In this document: positions 1 through 7,539 of the stretch, piece after piece | Layout: each line of letters starts with the position of its first letter | Numbering within the stretch: the first letter of the stretch is position 1 | Source of the DNA: JBDTMT01 sp033764095 | Lineage (GTDB): Bacteria; Desulfobacterota; Binatia; HRBIN30; CADEER01 | Reading direction: 5' to 3' | Assembly: GCA_033764095.1 (NCBI GenBank) | Contig: JANRJF010000188.1 | Span: 1 to 13,476, forward strand | Length of the DNA stretch: 13,476 nt | Position numbers and translations under genes: made by a program | Notes under the pieces: generated by a model | The model's input: the letters and a program-made list of their open reading frames with translations, nothing else | The model's database searches: none | Told to the model about the DNA's origin: nothing

Positions 1-1
1 G

Positions 2-3000
2 CGCGGCGCGGTCGCGGCGCTGCTCAGCCGCGAGGGCGGCGGCCCGGGCGACGTCGATGACGCCGGGCTCGACGCGCGCCTCGAGTCGCTGCGACGCAGC
101 GAGCTGATCGAGCGCGACACCGGCTGGTTCCTCGGCGAGCCGGTGCTGCGCTTCCACCACGTGCTGATCCGCGACGCGGCCTACCGGCGCCTGCTCAAGG
201 GCACGCGCGCCGCACTGCACGAGCAGCTCGCCGACTGGATCGAAGGCCAGGCGGGGGACGCCGCCGAGCACGACGAGACCATCGGCTGGCACCTCGAGCT
301 GGCGCACCAGCACCTGCGCGAGCTCGGTCCGATGGATGCGAAGGGCCGCGGCCTCGGCGAGCGCGCCGCCCAGCGCCTCGCCGCCGCCGGCCGGCGCGCG
401 TTGAGTCGCGACGATCTGCCCGTCGCCGCCGACCTGCTCGGCCGCTCCATCGACCTCCTCGATGCGGACGACGCCGCCCGCGCCGACCTGGCGCTCGACT
501 GGTGCGAAGCCTTGCTCGCCGGCGGCGACGTCGGCACGGCGGGTGCGGCGATTGCGGAGTTGGGGCGGTTCGTTGGGGAACAGTTCTCCGTAGGGCCGGC
601 TGTGCCGACCGGAGCGCAGCCTCGACCGGATTCGGTGTCCGATCCGGCCGGTACAGCCGGCCCTACGAACCGCCGTCTTGCCGCGTGGCATACCTGCTTC
701 GCCGCCCAGCTCACCGCGCTGACCGCGCCGCAGGAACTGCAGGCGGCGGCCGACTCCGTCGCGGTGGCGGCGCAGCAGCTCGCCGCCCTCGGCGATGCCG
801 CCGGCGAGGCCAAGGCGCACGCGGTGCACGCGACAGCGCTGGCGCGCCTCGGCAAGGTGGGCGCCTGCGAAGCGGCCCTCGACCAGGCGCTCGCGGCGGC
901 GCGCAAGGCCGGCGATCGCCGCCGCGCCAACGCGGTGCTGGCCGGTGCGCCACTCGCGGCGCTCTGGGGTCCGAGCCCGGTGACGCGCGCCAGCGGCCGC
1001 TGCCTCGACGTCGTGCGCGTGCTGCGCATCACCCAGGGCGCGCCCGCGGTCGAATCGGTCGCCCTCTCCTGCCAGGGGGTGCTCGAGGCGTTGCGCGGGC
1101 GCACCGAGGCGGCGCGGCGCATGCTCGCTTCGTCGCGCAAGATGGTCGAGGACCTCGGCATCGCCAATCGCCTCTTCGAGGCCGATGCCTTCGCCGGACG
1201 CATCGCGATGATGGAAGGCGACGACTCGACCGCAGAGAGACTGCTCCGCAGCGCCTACGAGGGCCTGCGCGATCTCGGCCTCGGCATCGACGCGGCGCGC
1301 GCCGGCGCGCTGCTGGCGCGCGTGCTGCTCGCGCAGCACCGCGCTGCCGAAGCCGAGGCGCTGTCGCACGAGAGCGAGGCGCTGGCCGGCGACGACATCC
1401 AGGCCGCCATCGCCTGGCGCGGCGTGCGCGCCGAGGCGCTGGCGCAGCGCGGCGAGCACGCCGCCGCGATCGAGCTGGCACAGGCGGCGGTGGCGATTGC
1501 CGCCGCCACCGACGCGTTGCTCGACCACGCCGACGCGCGCCTGGCGCTCGCCGCCGCGCTGCGCGCCGCCGGCCGCCACGACGACGCGCACGCCGAGCGG
1601 CGCCAGGCCATCGCGCTGTGGGAAGCCAAAGGCGCCACCCGGCTCGCCGAACGCGTGCGCGATGGGACGCCGGACACGCCGCCCGCCGAGGCCGAGCAAC
1701 CGCGCCCACCGGCGCCGCCGGCCGGCGCGCCGAGCGCCGCGCCTGTTCGCCGCCGGGTGCTCCCGAACGCGGCGACGCGCAACGCCGAGCGCTGGTTCGC
1801 GGCGATCCAGGCGGGCGACGACGCGGCGCTGCGCGCGACCAACTCCGCCGAGCTCGAAACGGTGCACCATCCGACCGGCGCGACCTATGGCGCCGACGAC
1901 GCGGCGCGCACCTTCCCCGCCCTCGCGGGCGGGCGCAACATGCGCATGACGCAAGCGACGCTGGCGGCGCTCGGCGATTCGCTGGCGCTGGTGCGGCGCT
2001 CCTACGCGCACGATGGGCACGAGGCGCGGCGCGGCTCGATCGGTCCGGTCGAGGGCACCTATCTGGTCGTCGTCGAGGTCGATCAGCGCGAGCTGATGTC
2101 GCGCTCGGAGGTCTTTGCCGACGACCACCTCGGCGACGCCATCGCCCGCCTCTATCAGCGGCACGCCGAGCGGTTGCCGGAGGGGCCGCAGCGCCGGGCC
2201 GCCGCGGTGACGGCAGAGGCGGTCACCCACATGCTGACCAGCTGGGTGGCGCCCGACCTGTCATTGCTCTTCGCGCCCGACTACGCCGACATCGATCACC
2301 GCACTGTCGGCTATGCGGCGCTGTCGCCAACCGAGGTGCAGCACCTCGCCCGGTCGTTTCACGACCTCGCCGACAACCTGCGCTTCCACCTCGACGACGT
2401 CTTCGCCCTCACCCCGCATGGGCTGGTCCGTCAGACGACGGCGACCGGCACCTGGCGCGACGGCGGCGGCGCCTTCGAGCGCACGGTCTGCGCACTGACG
2501 CTGTTCGGCGACGACGGACGGGTGACCCGGCACGAGACCTTCGACGGCGAGCGCGCGGCGGACGCGCTGGCGCACTTCGATGCGCTGCAGGAGAGCGCGC
2601 AGCCCGCGCCCGATCCGCCAGCCGGGCAGGCCCGCGCCGCGCCGGCGCGCCTCGACGCGCTGGTAGCACCTGCCGACGCGCCCTGTGCATCGCCCTTCGC
2701 CAACGCCGCGTCGCGCTCGCTCGATCGGGAGATGCACTACTGGGCGGCGCACGACTGGGAAGGGCTGCAGAGCCTGGTCTCGCCGGCGATCCGCTTCCAC
2801 GACCGACGGCGGCTCTTGCACGTCGAGGTCGGCTTCGAGCAGTTCACCGCGCAGCAGCGCCTGCTCTTCGAGCAGCCGCGCAGCCGCTGGATCGAACCGA
2901 TGATCGCGACACGCGGCGAGCGGTTGTCGCTGCACCGCGTCGTCTTCGAGGCGGAGGTCGCCGGCGGCGGCGGGCCGCTGGAGATCGAGAATCACCTGGT

Positions 3001-5197
3001 CGTCGTCGAAGTCGACGCCGCCGGCCGCTGGACCGCGCTGGTGCTGTTCGATCGCAGCGATGAAGCCGCCGCGTGGGCCGAGCTCGAGCGCCGCTTCGAC
3101 GCCGCGGAGGGGGCGGCGTACCCGGCGCATGCGGCGGTGATGCGCGCCTTCGCCGCCGCGGTGGCGAGCGGCGACTGGGATCCGGTGGTCGGGCTGTGCG
3201 CGCCGGCGTTCGTCGAGCACGACCACCGCGGCCTCGCCGTGCTTGGCACGACGCGCGGCGCCGCCGCCTGGGCGCAGAACTTCCGCGCCCTGACCGCGCT
3301 GGCCCCCGATACGATCTATCGCGTCGACCACTTCCGCTCGCACCCGCGCGGCTTCTGTTCAGCGGGGACCTGGACCGGCACGCGCGACGGCGGCCGCTAC
3401 GAGATCCCGGTCGTGGCGATCATCGAACTGGACGCGGACGGACGCCTGGCGCGCGCCGACATCTACGATCGCGAGCAGGCCGCGCCGGCGCTGGCGCGCT
3501 TCGCCGAGCTGAGCGACACGCCCACCGAGACCGCCACTGCGGCGCCGCGGCGCGACCCGCTGCGCATTCCGCCCAACGCCGTGACGGCGCTGCTCGACCG
3601 CTGGGCGACGTGCGGGAAGGCGCACGACTGGGACGGGCTCGCCCGGCTCTATGCGCCGGCGGCGATCTTCGACGATCGCCGCCGCCTGATGCGCCTGCGC
3701 GGCGACCGCACCCAGGCGATCGCCAGCGCACGCGTGATCCTGGAGTCCGGCCGGGTGGCCGTCGAGCGCACGACCCTGGCGACCGCCGGCGATCGGCTGT
3801 CGCTCGACCACTGGGTCTGGCGCGGCGGCAAGCCGGGCAGCGACTTCGTCGTCGAGACGTTGACCGTCACCGAGGTGGACGCCGACGGCTTGGGCGTCGC
3901 GTGGATCACGTTCGACGCCGACGACCGCGCCGCTGCCAGCGCGGAGCTGTTCGAGCGCTATGCCGGCGGCGCGGCGGCGGCGCTGTTGCCGGCGACCGAG
4001 TTCTTCCGCGCCGTGAACTCGCGCGACATCGCCCGCGCGCGCGCGGCGATCCCGGCGGACTTCGTCTTCCACGACCATCGCCGCACCGGCATTGGCCGCA
4101 TCGCCGGCGCCGCCGACTACAGCGCCGCGCTCGCCGCGGTGTGGGAGCTGTCACCCGACGCGCGGCTCGAGGGCCTCTACGAGATCGCGCGGGCGCCGCA
4201 CGGTCGGCTGGGCGTCGATCGCACCGTCGGATCCAACCGTACCGGCGGCGAGTTCGAGTCGGTGTACGTCTCGCTGGTGCACGTCATCGACGGCCGACTC
4301 GCCGCCGTCGAGCTCTTCGAGCCCGAGCATCTCGACGCGGCGCGCGCCCGCTTCGCCGCGCTCGGCGCCGCGCCGCCCGTCGCCGCCCTGCCGCTCACCG
4401 CCGCGAACGCGGCGACCGCGACCATCGAGCGCTGGCGGCTCGGCATCTCCGACGGCGGCGCGGACTGGGAGGCGCTGCGTGCCAGCCTCGCGCCCGGGCT
4501 GGTCTTCGAGGATCGCCAGGGCTTTGCCCGACTCGTCGGCGACCGCGCGATGATGATCGCCTCGCTGCGTGAGCGCGTCGCCAGCGGCGCCCGTCCCGAC
4601 GTGCAGTTGGTGGGCACCGCCGGCGAGCGCGTGGCGATCGTGCGCATGCTGTGGACCGGCGGCCCGGCCGACGGCCGCTTCGAGATCGAATACGTGAGCG
4701 TGACCGAGGCCGACGCTGCCGGGCTGGTGATCGCGTGCATCCTCTTCGCCGCCGACGACCGGCGCGGCGCGCAACGCGAGGCATGGGCGCGCTGGGCGAC
4801 CATCGAGCCCGCCGCCGGCGCGCCGACGACGCTGTTCGGCGCCGTGCTCGACACCGCCAACGCGCACGATCTGGCGCGCTACCGCGCCCTGTTCGCCGCC
4901 GACGTGGTGGTCGAGGACCGTCGCCACGGCCTGCGCATCGCGGGCCGCGACGACTACGCCGCGCAGGTCGCCCAGCTGTGGGAGCACGCGCCGGATGCGC
5001 GCATCGACGGTGGCTGGTTCTGGCCGGCGGTGGCACCGCATGGCGCGGTGACGATCGCGCGGCGCAGCGGTGCGCTGGCGGACGAGTTCCTCTGGCTGTT
5101 CACGGTCGACGACGGCCGCATCGCCCGCATCGAGGTGTTCGGGCTCGACGACGTCGACGCGGCGCGGGCCCGCCTCGCGGAGCTGCGCCCGGACTGA
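2..5197 (+). CDS. Cyclase-type signalling ATPase with TPR region and eight NTF2-like modules (5'-truncated)
   Basis: The reading frame is open from base 2, so the true start is upstream; 1731 codons are visible. The first ~80 residues match the end of the AAA/ATPase segment of adenylate/guanylate-cyclase-domain proteins: a winged-helix-like stretch 'LESLRRSELIERDTGWFLGE', then 'FHHVLIRDAAYRRLLKGTRA' at about 152-211. A long Ala/Leu-rich TPR-like helical region follows to about 1660, then a Pro-rich linker (about 1665-1750). From about 1760 to the stop come eight NTF2/SnoaL-like modules of 130-140 residues, with recurring 'AHDW(D/E)GL', '(H/D)DRRR', 'VVEVD' and 'DDxDAARARFAxL' motifs. By analogy, an N-terminal cyclase catalytic domain and P-loop ATPase probably lie upstream of the window; this is inference. 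The likely role is a cytoplasmic sensor or scaffold whose C-terminal NTF2 cones could bind small ligands. Bases 564-674 hold an in-frame palindromic insertion with atypical codons. The gene ends 16 bp from the convergent stop at 5216. Confidence 0.85.
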   Translation, partial: RGAVAALLSREGGGPGDVDDAGLDARLESLRRSELIERDTGWFLGEPVLRFHHVLIRDAAYRRLLKGTRAALHEQLADWIEGQAGDAAEHDETIGWHLELAHQHLRELGPMDAKGRGLGERAAQRLAAAGRRALSRDDLPVAADLLGRSIDLLDADDAARADLALDWCEALLAGGDVGTAGAAIAELGRFVGEQFSVGPAVPTGAQPRPDSVSDPAGTAGPTNRRLAAWHTCFAAQLTALTAPQELQAAADSVAVAAQQLAALGDAAGEAKAHAVHATALARLGKVGACEAALDQALAAARKAGDRRRANAVLAGAPLAALWGPSPVTRASGRCLDVVRVLRITQGAPAVESVALSCQGVLEALRGRTEAARRMLASSRKMVEDLGIANRLFEADAFAGRIAMMEGDDSTAERLLRSAYEGLRDLGLGIDAARAGALLARVLLAQHRAAEAEALSHESEALAGDDIQAAIAWRGVRAEALAQRGEHAAAIELAQAAVAIAAATDALLDHADARLALAAALRAAGRHDDAHAERRQAIALWEAKGATRLAERVRDGTPDTPPAEAEQPRPPAPPAGAPSAAPVRRRVLPNAATRNAERWFAAIQAGDDAALRATNSAELETVHHPTGATYGADDAARTFPALAGGRNMRMTQATLAALGDSLALVRRSYAHDGHEARRGSIGPVEGTYLVVVEVDQRELMSRSEVFADDHLGDAIARLYQRHAERLPEGPQRRAAAVTAEAVTHMLTSWVAPDLSLLFAPDYADIDHRTVGYAALSPTEVQHLARSFHDLADNLRFHLDDVFALTPHGLVRQTTATGTWRDGGGAFERTVCALTLFGDDGRVTRHETFDGERAADALAHFDALQESAQPAPDPPAGQARAAPARLDALVAPADAPCASPFANAASRSLDREMHYWAAHDWEGLQSLVSPAIRFHDRRRLLHVEVGFEQFTAQQRLLFEQPRSRWIEPMIATRGERLSLHRVVFEAEVAGGGGPLEIENHLVVVEVDAAGRWTALVLFDRSDEAAAWAELERRFDAAEGAAYPAHAAVMRAFAAAVASGDWDPVVGLCAPAFVEHDHRGLAVLGTTRGAAAWAQNFRALTALAPDTIYRVDHFRSHPRGFCSAGTWTGTRDGGRYEIPVVAIIELDADGRLARADIYDREQAAPALARFAELSDTPTETATAAPRRDPLRIPPNAVTALLDRWATCGKAHDWDGLARLYAPAAIFDDRRRLMRLRGDRTQAIASARVILESGRVAVERTTLATAGDRLSLDHWVWRGGKPGSDFVVETLTVTEVDADGLGVAWITFDADDRAAASAELFERYAGGAAAALLPATEFFRAVNSRDIARARAAIPADFVFHDHRRTGIGRIAGAADYSAALAAVWELSPDARLEGLYEIARAPHGRLGVDRTVGSNRTGGEFESVYVSLVHVIDGRLAAVELFEPEHLDAARARFAALGAAPPVAALPLTAANAATATIERWRLGISDGGADWEALRASLAPGLVFEDRQGFARLVGDRAMMIASLRERVASGARPDVQLVGTAGERVAIVRMLWTGGPADGRFEIEYVSVTEADAAGLVIACILFAADDRRGAQREAWARWATIEPAAGAPTTLFGAVLDTANAHDLARYRALFAADVVVEDRRHGLRIAGRDDYAAQVAQLWEHAPDARIDGGWFWPAVAPHGAVTIARRSGALADEFLWLFTVDDGRIARIEVFGLDDVDAARARLAELRPD
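564..674. repeat. Palindromic REP/MITE-like element inserted in frame in the TPR region
   Basis: Bases 589-612 and 644-667 form a 24-nt inverted repeat with two non-Watson-Crick positions (one G·T, one A·C) around a 31-nt centre. A second, perfect 10-nt pair flanks it (564-573 with 665-674). Between the outer and inner left arms is a small hairpin (GGGGAACAGTTCTCC, 575-589). The span 564-674 is 111 bp, or 37 codons, so it keeps the frame. It encodes a Gly/Pro/Val-rich stretch unlike the Ala/Leu-rich helices on either side. Codons here (att, ttg, gtt, gaa, gta, gct, cct, cga) are unusual for this gene, consistent with insertion of non-coding repeat DNA. Confidence 0.8.
1762..2595 (+). other. 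NTF2-like module pair 1 (A1 about 1762-2190, B1 about 2210-2595)
   Basis: This is a sub-feature of the giant ATPase. A1 begins 'PNAATRNAERWFAAIQAGD' and ends after 'YLVVVEVD' and 'ARLYQRHAERL'. B1 carries 'LFAPDYADIDHRTVG' and ends 'RAADALAHFDALQ'. The order matches the later pairs: a helix entering the cone, a charged loop with Asp/His-Arg, then strands. A1 is the most divergent, with 'HHPTG' where the other A modules have DRRR or DRQ. Boundaries are approximate. Confidence 0.6.
2690..3515 (+). other. NTF2-like module pair 2 (A2 about 2700-3110, B2 about 3115-3510)
   Basis: This is a sub-feature of the giant ATPase. A2 has 'YWAAHDWEGLQSLVSPAIRF' followed by HDRRR, then 'VVVEVDAAGRW'. B2 has 'VASGDWDPVVGLCAPAFVEH' followed by DHR, and 'IIELDADGRLARADIYD'. 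A Pro/Ala linker (about 2595-2690) separates it from pair 1. Boundaries are approximate and functions are not known. Confidence 0.65.
3560..4370 (+). other. NTF2-like module pair 3 (A3 about 3570-3965, B3 about 3985-4360)
   Basis: This is a sub-feature of the giant ATPase. A3 shows 'KAHDWDGLARLYAPAAIFDD' followed by RRR, and 'TVTEVDADGLGVAWITFDAD'. B3 shows 'FRAVNSRDIARARAAIPADF', HDHRR, 'LAAVWELSPDARLEGLYEIA' and 'HLDAARARFAALG'. It is the pair closest to a consensus I would write for the array. Confidence 0.65.
4390..5194 (+). other. NTF2-like module pair 4 (A4 about 4402-4800, B4 about 4825-5190)
   Basis: This is a sub-feature of the giant ATPase. A4 starts 'NAATATIERWRLG', with 'DWEALRASLAPGLVFEDRQG' and 'VTEADAAGLVIACILFAADD'. 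B4 has 'TANAHDLARYRALFAADVVV' followed by EDRRHG, then 'QLWEHAPDARIDG' and 'VDDVDAARARLAELRPD' at the C-terminus. The protein ends only a few residues after this last helix. Confidence 0.65.
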
Positions 5198-5213
5198 AGC
5201 GCACCGCTCCTGC

Positions 5214-6974
5214 TCAGAGATCGAGGACGATGTCCTCCGCCGGCTGCGCGCAGCAGACCAGCACGTTGCCCTCGGCCGGCGCGTCGAGCGGGGCTGGCGC
5301 GTGCCGGACCACGCCGGCCAGCAGGCCGGTCTCGCAGGTGTGGCAGACGCCGGTGCGGCAGGACCACCGCGTCGCAACGCCGCAGGCCTCGGCGAGCTCC
5401 AGCAGGCTGCCGAACTGCGAGCTCCAATTGACCCGCAGGCCGCTGCGCGCGAATGCCACCGCCGGCCCCGACCCGGCCGGACCGTTGGGTTGGTGTGGGG
5501 CCTGGGCGGTGCCGGCAATCCCCGGCGTCAACGGCGCCGCGGCACCGAACACCTCGCTGTGGATGCGCGCCGCGTCGAATCCCTGCGCGCGCAGCGCCGT
5601 GCCGAGCTCCTGCACGAACCCGGTCGGGCCGCAGAGATACGCCTCGGCGGCCGCGGGGAGCGCAAGGTCGCGCAGCAGCGCGGCGGAGAGCCGACCGGCC
5701 CGCGTATAGTCCTGCCCCGCCTGGTCGCCGGACGCCGGACGACTGTAGAACACCTGCGCCTGCGCGTGCGGCAATGCGGCCAGCAGGCGCCGACTCTCGG
5801 CGGCGAAGCTGTGCTCGCTGCCGTCGCGCGCGCCGTGCAGCCACCACACCGGCCGCGCGACGCGCGCCGCGGCGAGGGCGTGCAGCATCGCCAGCACCGG
5901 CGTCACGCCGATGCCGGCCGAGAGCAGCAGCACCGGCGCGTCGCCGTCGCGCAGGATGAAGCCGCCGCGCGGCGCCGCGACGTCGAGTTGGTCGCCGACC
6001 CGCACCTGCGTGTGCAGGAAGCTGCTGACGGCACCGTGCGGCTCGCGCTTCACGCTGATGCGATAGTCGGACGCGCCGGGCGGGCCTGACAACGAGTAGT
6101 TGCGAATCACCGCCTCGGCGCCCGGGCGAACGCGCACGGCGAGGTACTGCCCCGGCAGCGCGGCGGGCAGCGCGGCGCCGTCGAGCGCGGCCAGGCGCAA
6201 CGACGCGACGTGGCGACTCTCGGGCGCGATACCGGCGACGCGGAGAGCGCGAAATCCGCTCCAGGCCGGCGGCGGCGACGCCGCGGCCGCGGTCAGGCCG
6301 GGATTCCCGGTGCGCCCGCGCCGCTCGTCGCCGGCCTGCTCGCGCAGCGCCTGCAACGACGTCCGCCAGCCCGGACTGAGCGCCGGGATGCGCAACGCGC
6401 GGTCGAGCGCCGCGCGCGAACGCTCCGGCAGGTAGAGCAGCGCGTCGATCTCGGCAACGCTCATGCGCTCCGGACCGTCGGCGAGCTTGACGATCTCGTC
6501 GCCCGCCTCGACGCGCCCTTCGCTCAGCACGCGCATGTAGAACCCCGGACGGTGGTGCGACACCAGCAGCGCCGCCATCTGCGGCTCGTTCAGTCGCAGG
6601 CCGACGCGGTAGCAGGTGACGCGCGGTTGGGTCACCTCGAACTCGGCGCTGCCGATGCGGTAGCGGTCGCCGATACAGACGGCGTCGTCGGCCAGGCCGT
6701 CGACGGTGAAGTTCTCGCCGAACTGGCCGAAGCTGAAGTCGTCGCGGCCGAAGTGCCGTTGCCAGTAGCGATACGACTCGATCTGGTAGACCAGCACCGC
6801 GCGGTGCTCGCCGCCGTGACCGCCGAGATCGCCCTGCCCGTCGCCGTCGACGTTGAGGCGCCGCACCAGCCGCGGACCGGCGACCGCCTGCTTCCAGACG
6901 CCGGTGTGCACGGTGGCGCCGTGCCACGCCACGTCGCGCGGCAGACCCACATTGACCGCCAGCAGCCGACCCAT
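5214..6974 (-). CDS. MOSC – flavin reductase (FNR) – 2Fe-2S ferredoxin fusion protein
   Basis: A 586-residue single chain. Residues about 1-170 are a YiiM-like MOSC domain, with the conserved Cys in 'QPRVTCYRVGLRLNEPQM' (C121) as probable molybdenum cofactor site. It is followed by a 3-alpha helical segment (about 172-212, 'SVAEIDALLYLPERSRAAL'). Residues about 240-480 are an FNR-type reductase: 'RNYSLSGPPG' binds the flavin, and 'GIGVTP' with 'CGPTG' forms the NAD(P)H side. Residues about 505-586 are a plant-type ferredoxin, with cysteines in C-x4-C-x2-C (539, 544, 547) and a fourth at 574 or 575. By family knowledge, electrons should pass from NAD(P)H through flavin and 2Fe-2S to the molybdenum site, probably to reduce N-hydroxylated substrates as in YiiM/YcbX/mARC. 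The substrate is unknown. ATG at 6974 is chosen because 'MGRLLAVNVGLPRDVAW' looks like the family start; an in-frame GTG lies at 6983. Confidence 0.88.
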   Translation of the reverse strand: MGRLLAVNVGLPRDVAWHGATVHTGVWKQAVAGPRLVRRLNVDGDGQGDLGGHGGEHRAVLVYQIESYRYWQRHFGRDDFSFGQFGENFTVDGLADDAVCIGDRYRIGSAEFEVTQPRVTCYRVGLRLNEPQMAALLVSHHRPGFYMRVLSEGRVEAGDEIVKLADGPERMSVAEIDALLYLPERSRAALDRALRIPALSPGWRTSLQALREQAGDERRGRTGNPGLTAAAASPPPAWSGFRALRVAGIAPESRHVASLRLAALDGAALPAALPGQYLAVRVRPGAEAVIRNYSLSGPPGASDYRISVKREPHGAVSSFLHTQVRVGDQLDVAAPRGGFILRDGDAPVLLLSAGIGVTPVLAMLHALAAARVARPVWWLHGARDGSEHSFAAESRRLLAALPHAQAQVFYSRPASGDQAGQDYTRAGRLSAALLRDLALPAAAEAYLCGPTGFVQELGTALRAQGFDAARIHSEVFGAAAPLTPGIAGTAQAPHQPNGPAGSGPAVAFARSGLRVNWSSQFGSLLELAEACGVATRWSCRTGVCHTCETGLLAGVVRHAPAPLDAPAEGNVLVCCAQPAEDIVLDL

Positions 6975-6985
6975 TGCCGGCACCG

Positions 6986-6991
6986 ATACTA
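6986..6991 (-). promoter_or_regulatory. Candidate -10 box for the MOSC-reductase gene
   Basis: TAGTAT on the minus strand matches four of six positions of the sigma70 -10 consensus, in otherwise GC-rich DNA. It leaves 11 nt before the ATG at 6974, and there is no Shine-Dalgarno there, so the mRNA may be leaderless. A matching -35 is weak: TCGATG at 17 bp, three of six positions. Confidence 0.35.
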
Positions 6992-7072
6992 GATTCGCGC
7001 GGCGCTGCCATCGACAAATCGCGGGCTGGTCGTCGATTGGTAGCGCGCCGGCCGGCGGTGTAGACCTCGGAC

Positions 7073-7435
7073 ATGATCGTCGTCACCAATCGCATCCCGG
7101 TCGCCAAGGGCCACGAGATCGACTTCGAGGACCGCTTCCAGCGCCGTGCCCATCTGGTCGACCGCGCCCCTGGGTTCATCCGCAACGAAGTGCACCGACC
7201 GCAGCCGATGAAGTTCGACCACGAGAGCGGCGGCTGGAAAGAGGACCCGGACGGACAGGGCTACTACGAGATCAAGACCTGGTGGCGCAGTTTCGAGGAC
7301 TTCGTCGCCTGGACGAAGAGCCCGGCCTTCGCCGAGGCGCACAACAGCCGCCCGCCCAAGGAGATGTTCGCCGGCCCGAACGTGCTCGAGGTCCACACCG
7401 TGCTGAGCAGCACGGGCTTCGGAACCCCATCCTGA
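7073..7435 (+). CDS. Antibiotic biosynthesis monooxygenase / IsdG-like heme-degrading monooxygenase family protein
   Basis: A 120-residue protein of the dimeric alpha/beta-barrel ABM superfamily, close to the usual length. It opens 'MIVVTNRIPVAKGHEIDFED' and contains 'TWWRSFEDFVAW' and 'AHNSRPPKEMFAGPNVLEVH'. N6, W80 and H90 fall at the spacing of the Asn/Trp/His triad of IsdG, with Trp and His ten residues apart, so a heme- or quinol-type oxygenase activity is plausible. The usual family annotation is only ABM domain, so the substrate is not settled. It is probably cytoplasmic, with no signal peptide. It diverges from the MOSC-reductase gene across 98 bp, where no convincing promoter or Shine-Dalgarno for this gene is seen. 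The last three codons (Thr-Pro-Ser) and the stop lie at or inside the palindromic repeat at 7428-7467, so the C-terminal tail is repeat-derived. Confidence 0.82.
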   Translation: MIVVTNRIPVAKGHEIDFEDRFQRRAHLVDRAPGFIRNEVHRPQPMKFDHESGGWKEDPDGQGYYEIKTWWRSFEDFVAWTKSPAFAEAHNSRPPKEMFAGPNVLEVHTVLSSTGFGTPS

Positions 7436-7467
7436 CCTTCCCCCGCTGCGCGGGGAAGGTCGGGATG
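7428..7467. repeat. Perfect-stem palindromic repeat overlapping a stop codon
   Basis: Bases 7428-7443 pair with 7452-7467 over 16 positions, 15 of them Watson-Crick and one T·G, around an 8-nt loop (CGCTGCGC). The inner 10 bp (GACCTTCCCC / GGGGAAGGTC) are perfect. The TGA stop at 7433-7435 is inside the left arm. No T-tract follows, so it is better called a REP-like element than a classic intrinsic terminator. It lies between convergent genes and may still protect 3' ends or end transcription from both sides. Confidence 0.75.
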
Positions 7468-7539
7468 CACCCGGGCCTGCGACCACACGTGCGATCGCAG
7501 TTCGACGCAGAAGTCGGAGGCGCAGTCGATCGCCGGGCG

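Noticed and set aside
181..1203. Long minus-strand reading frame opposite the start of the giant ATPase gene, and many similar ones (for example 2261-3343, 3359-4078, 4151-5518)
   Set aside because: They are antisense shadows caused by very high GC; their products are Arg/Ala/Pro-rich without recognisable domains, while the plus frame shows clear conserved motifs.
502..3063. 853-codon plus-strand frame overlapping the giant ATPase
   Set aside because: The product is extremely Arg/Gly-rich and low in complexity, typical of a frame-shifted shadow of a GC-rich gene.
7036..7066. Possible promoter for the ABM gene (TTGGTA … TAGACC, 18-bp spacing)
   Set aside because: The -10 matches only three of six positions and lies too close to the ATG to be convincing.
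7434..7461. Classic rho-independent terminator after the ABM monooxygenase
   Set aside because: The stem is strong but no T-run follows on either strand; it was recorded as a palindromic repeat instead.
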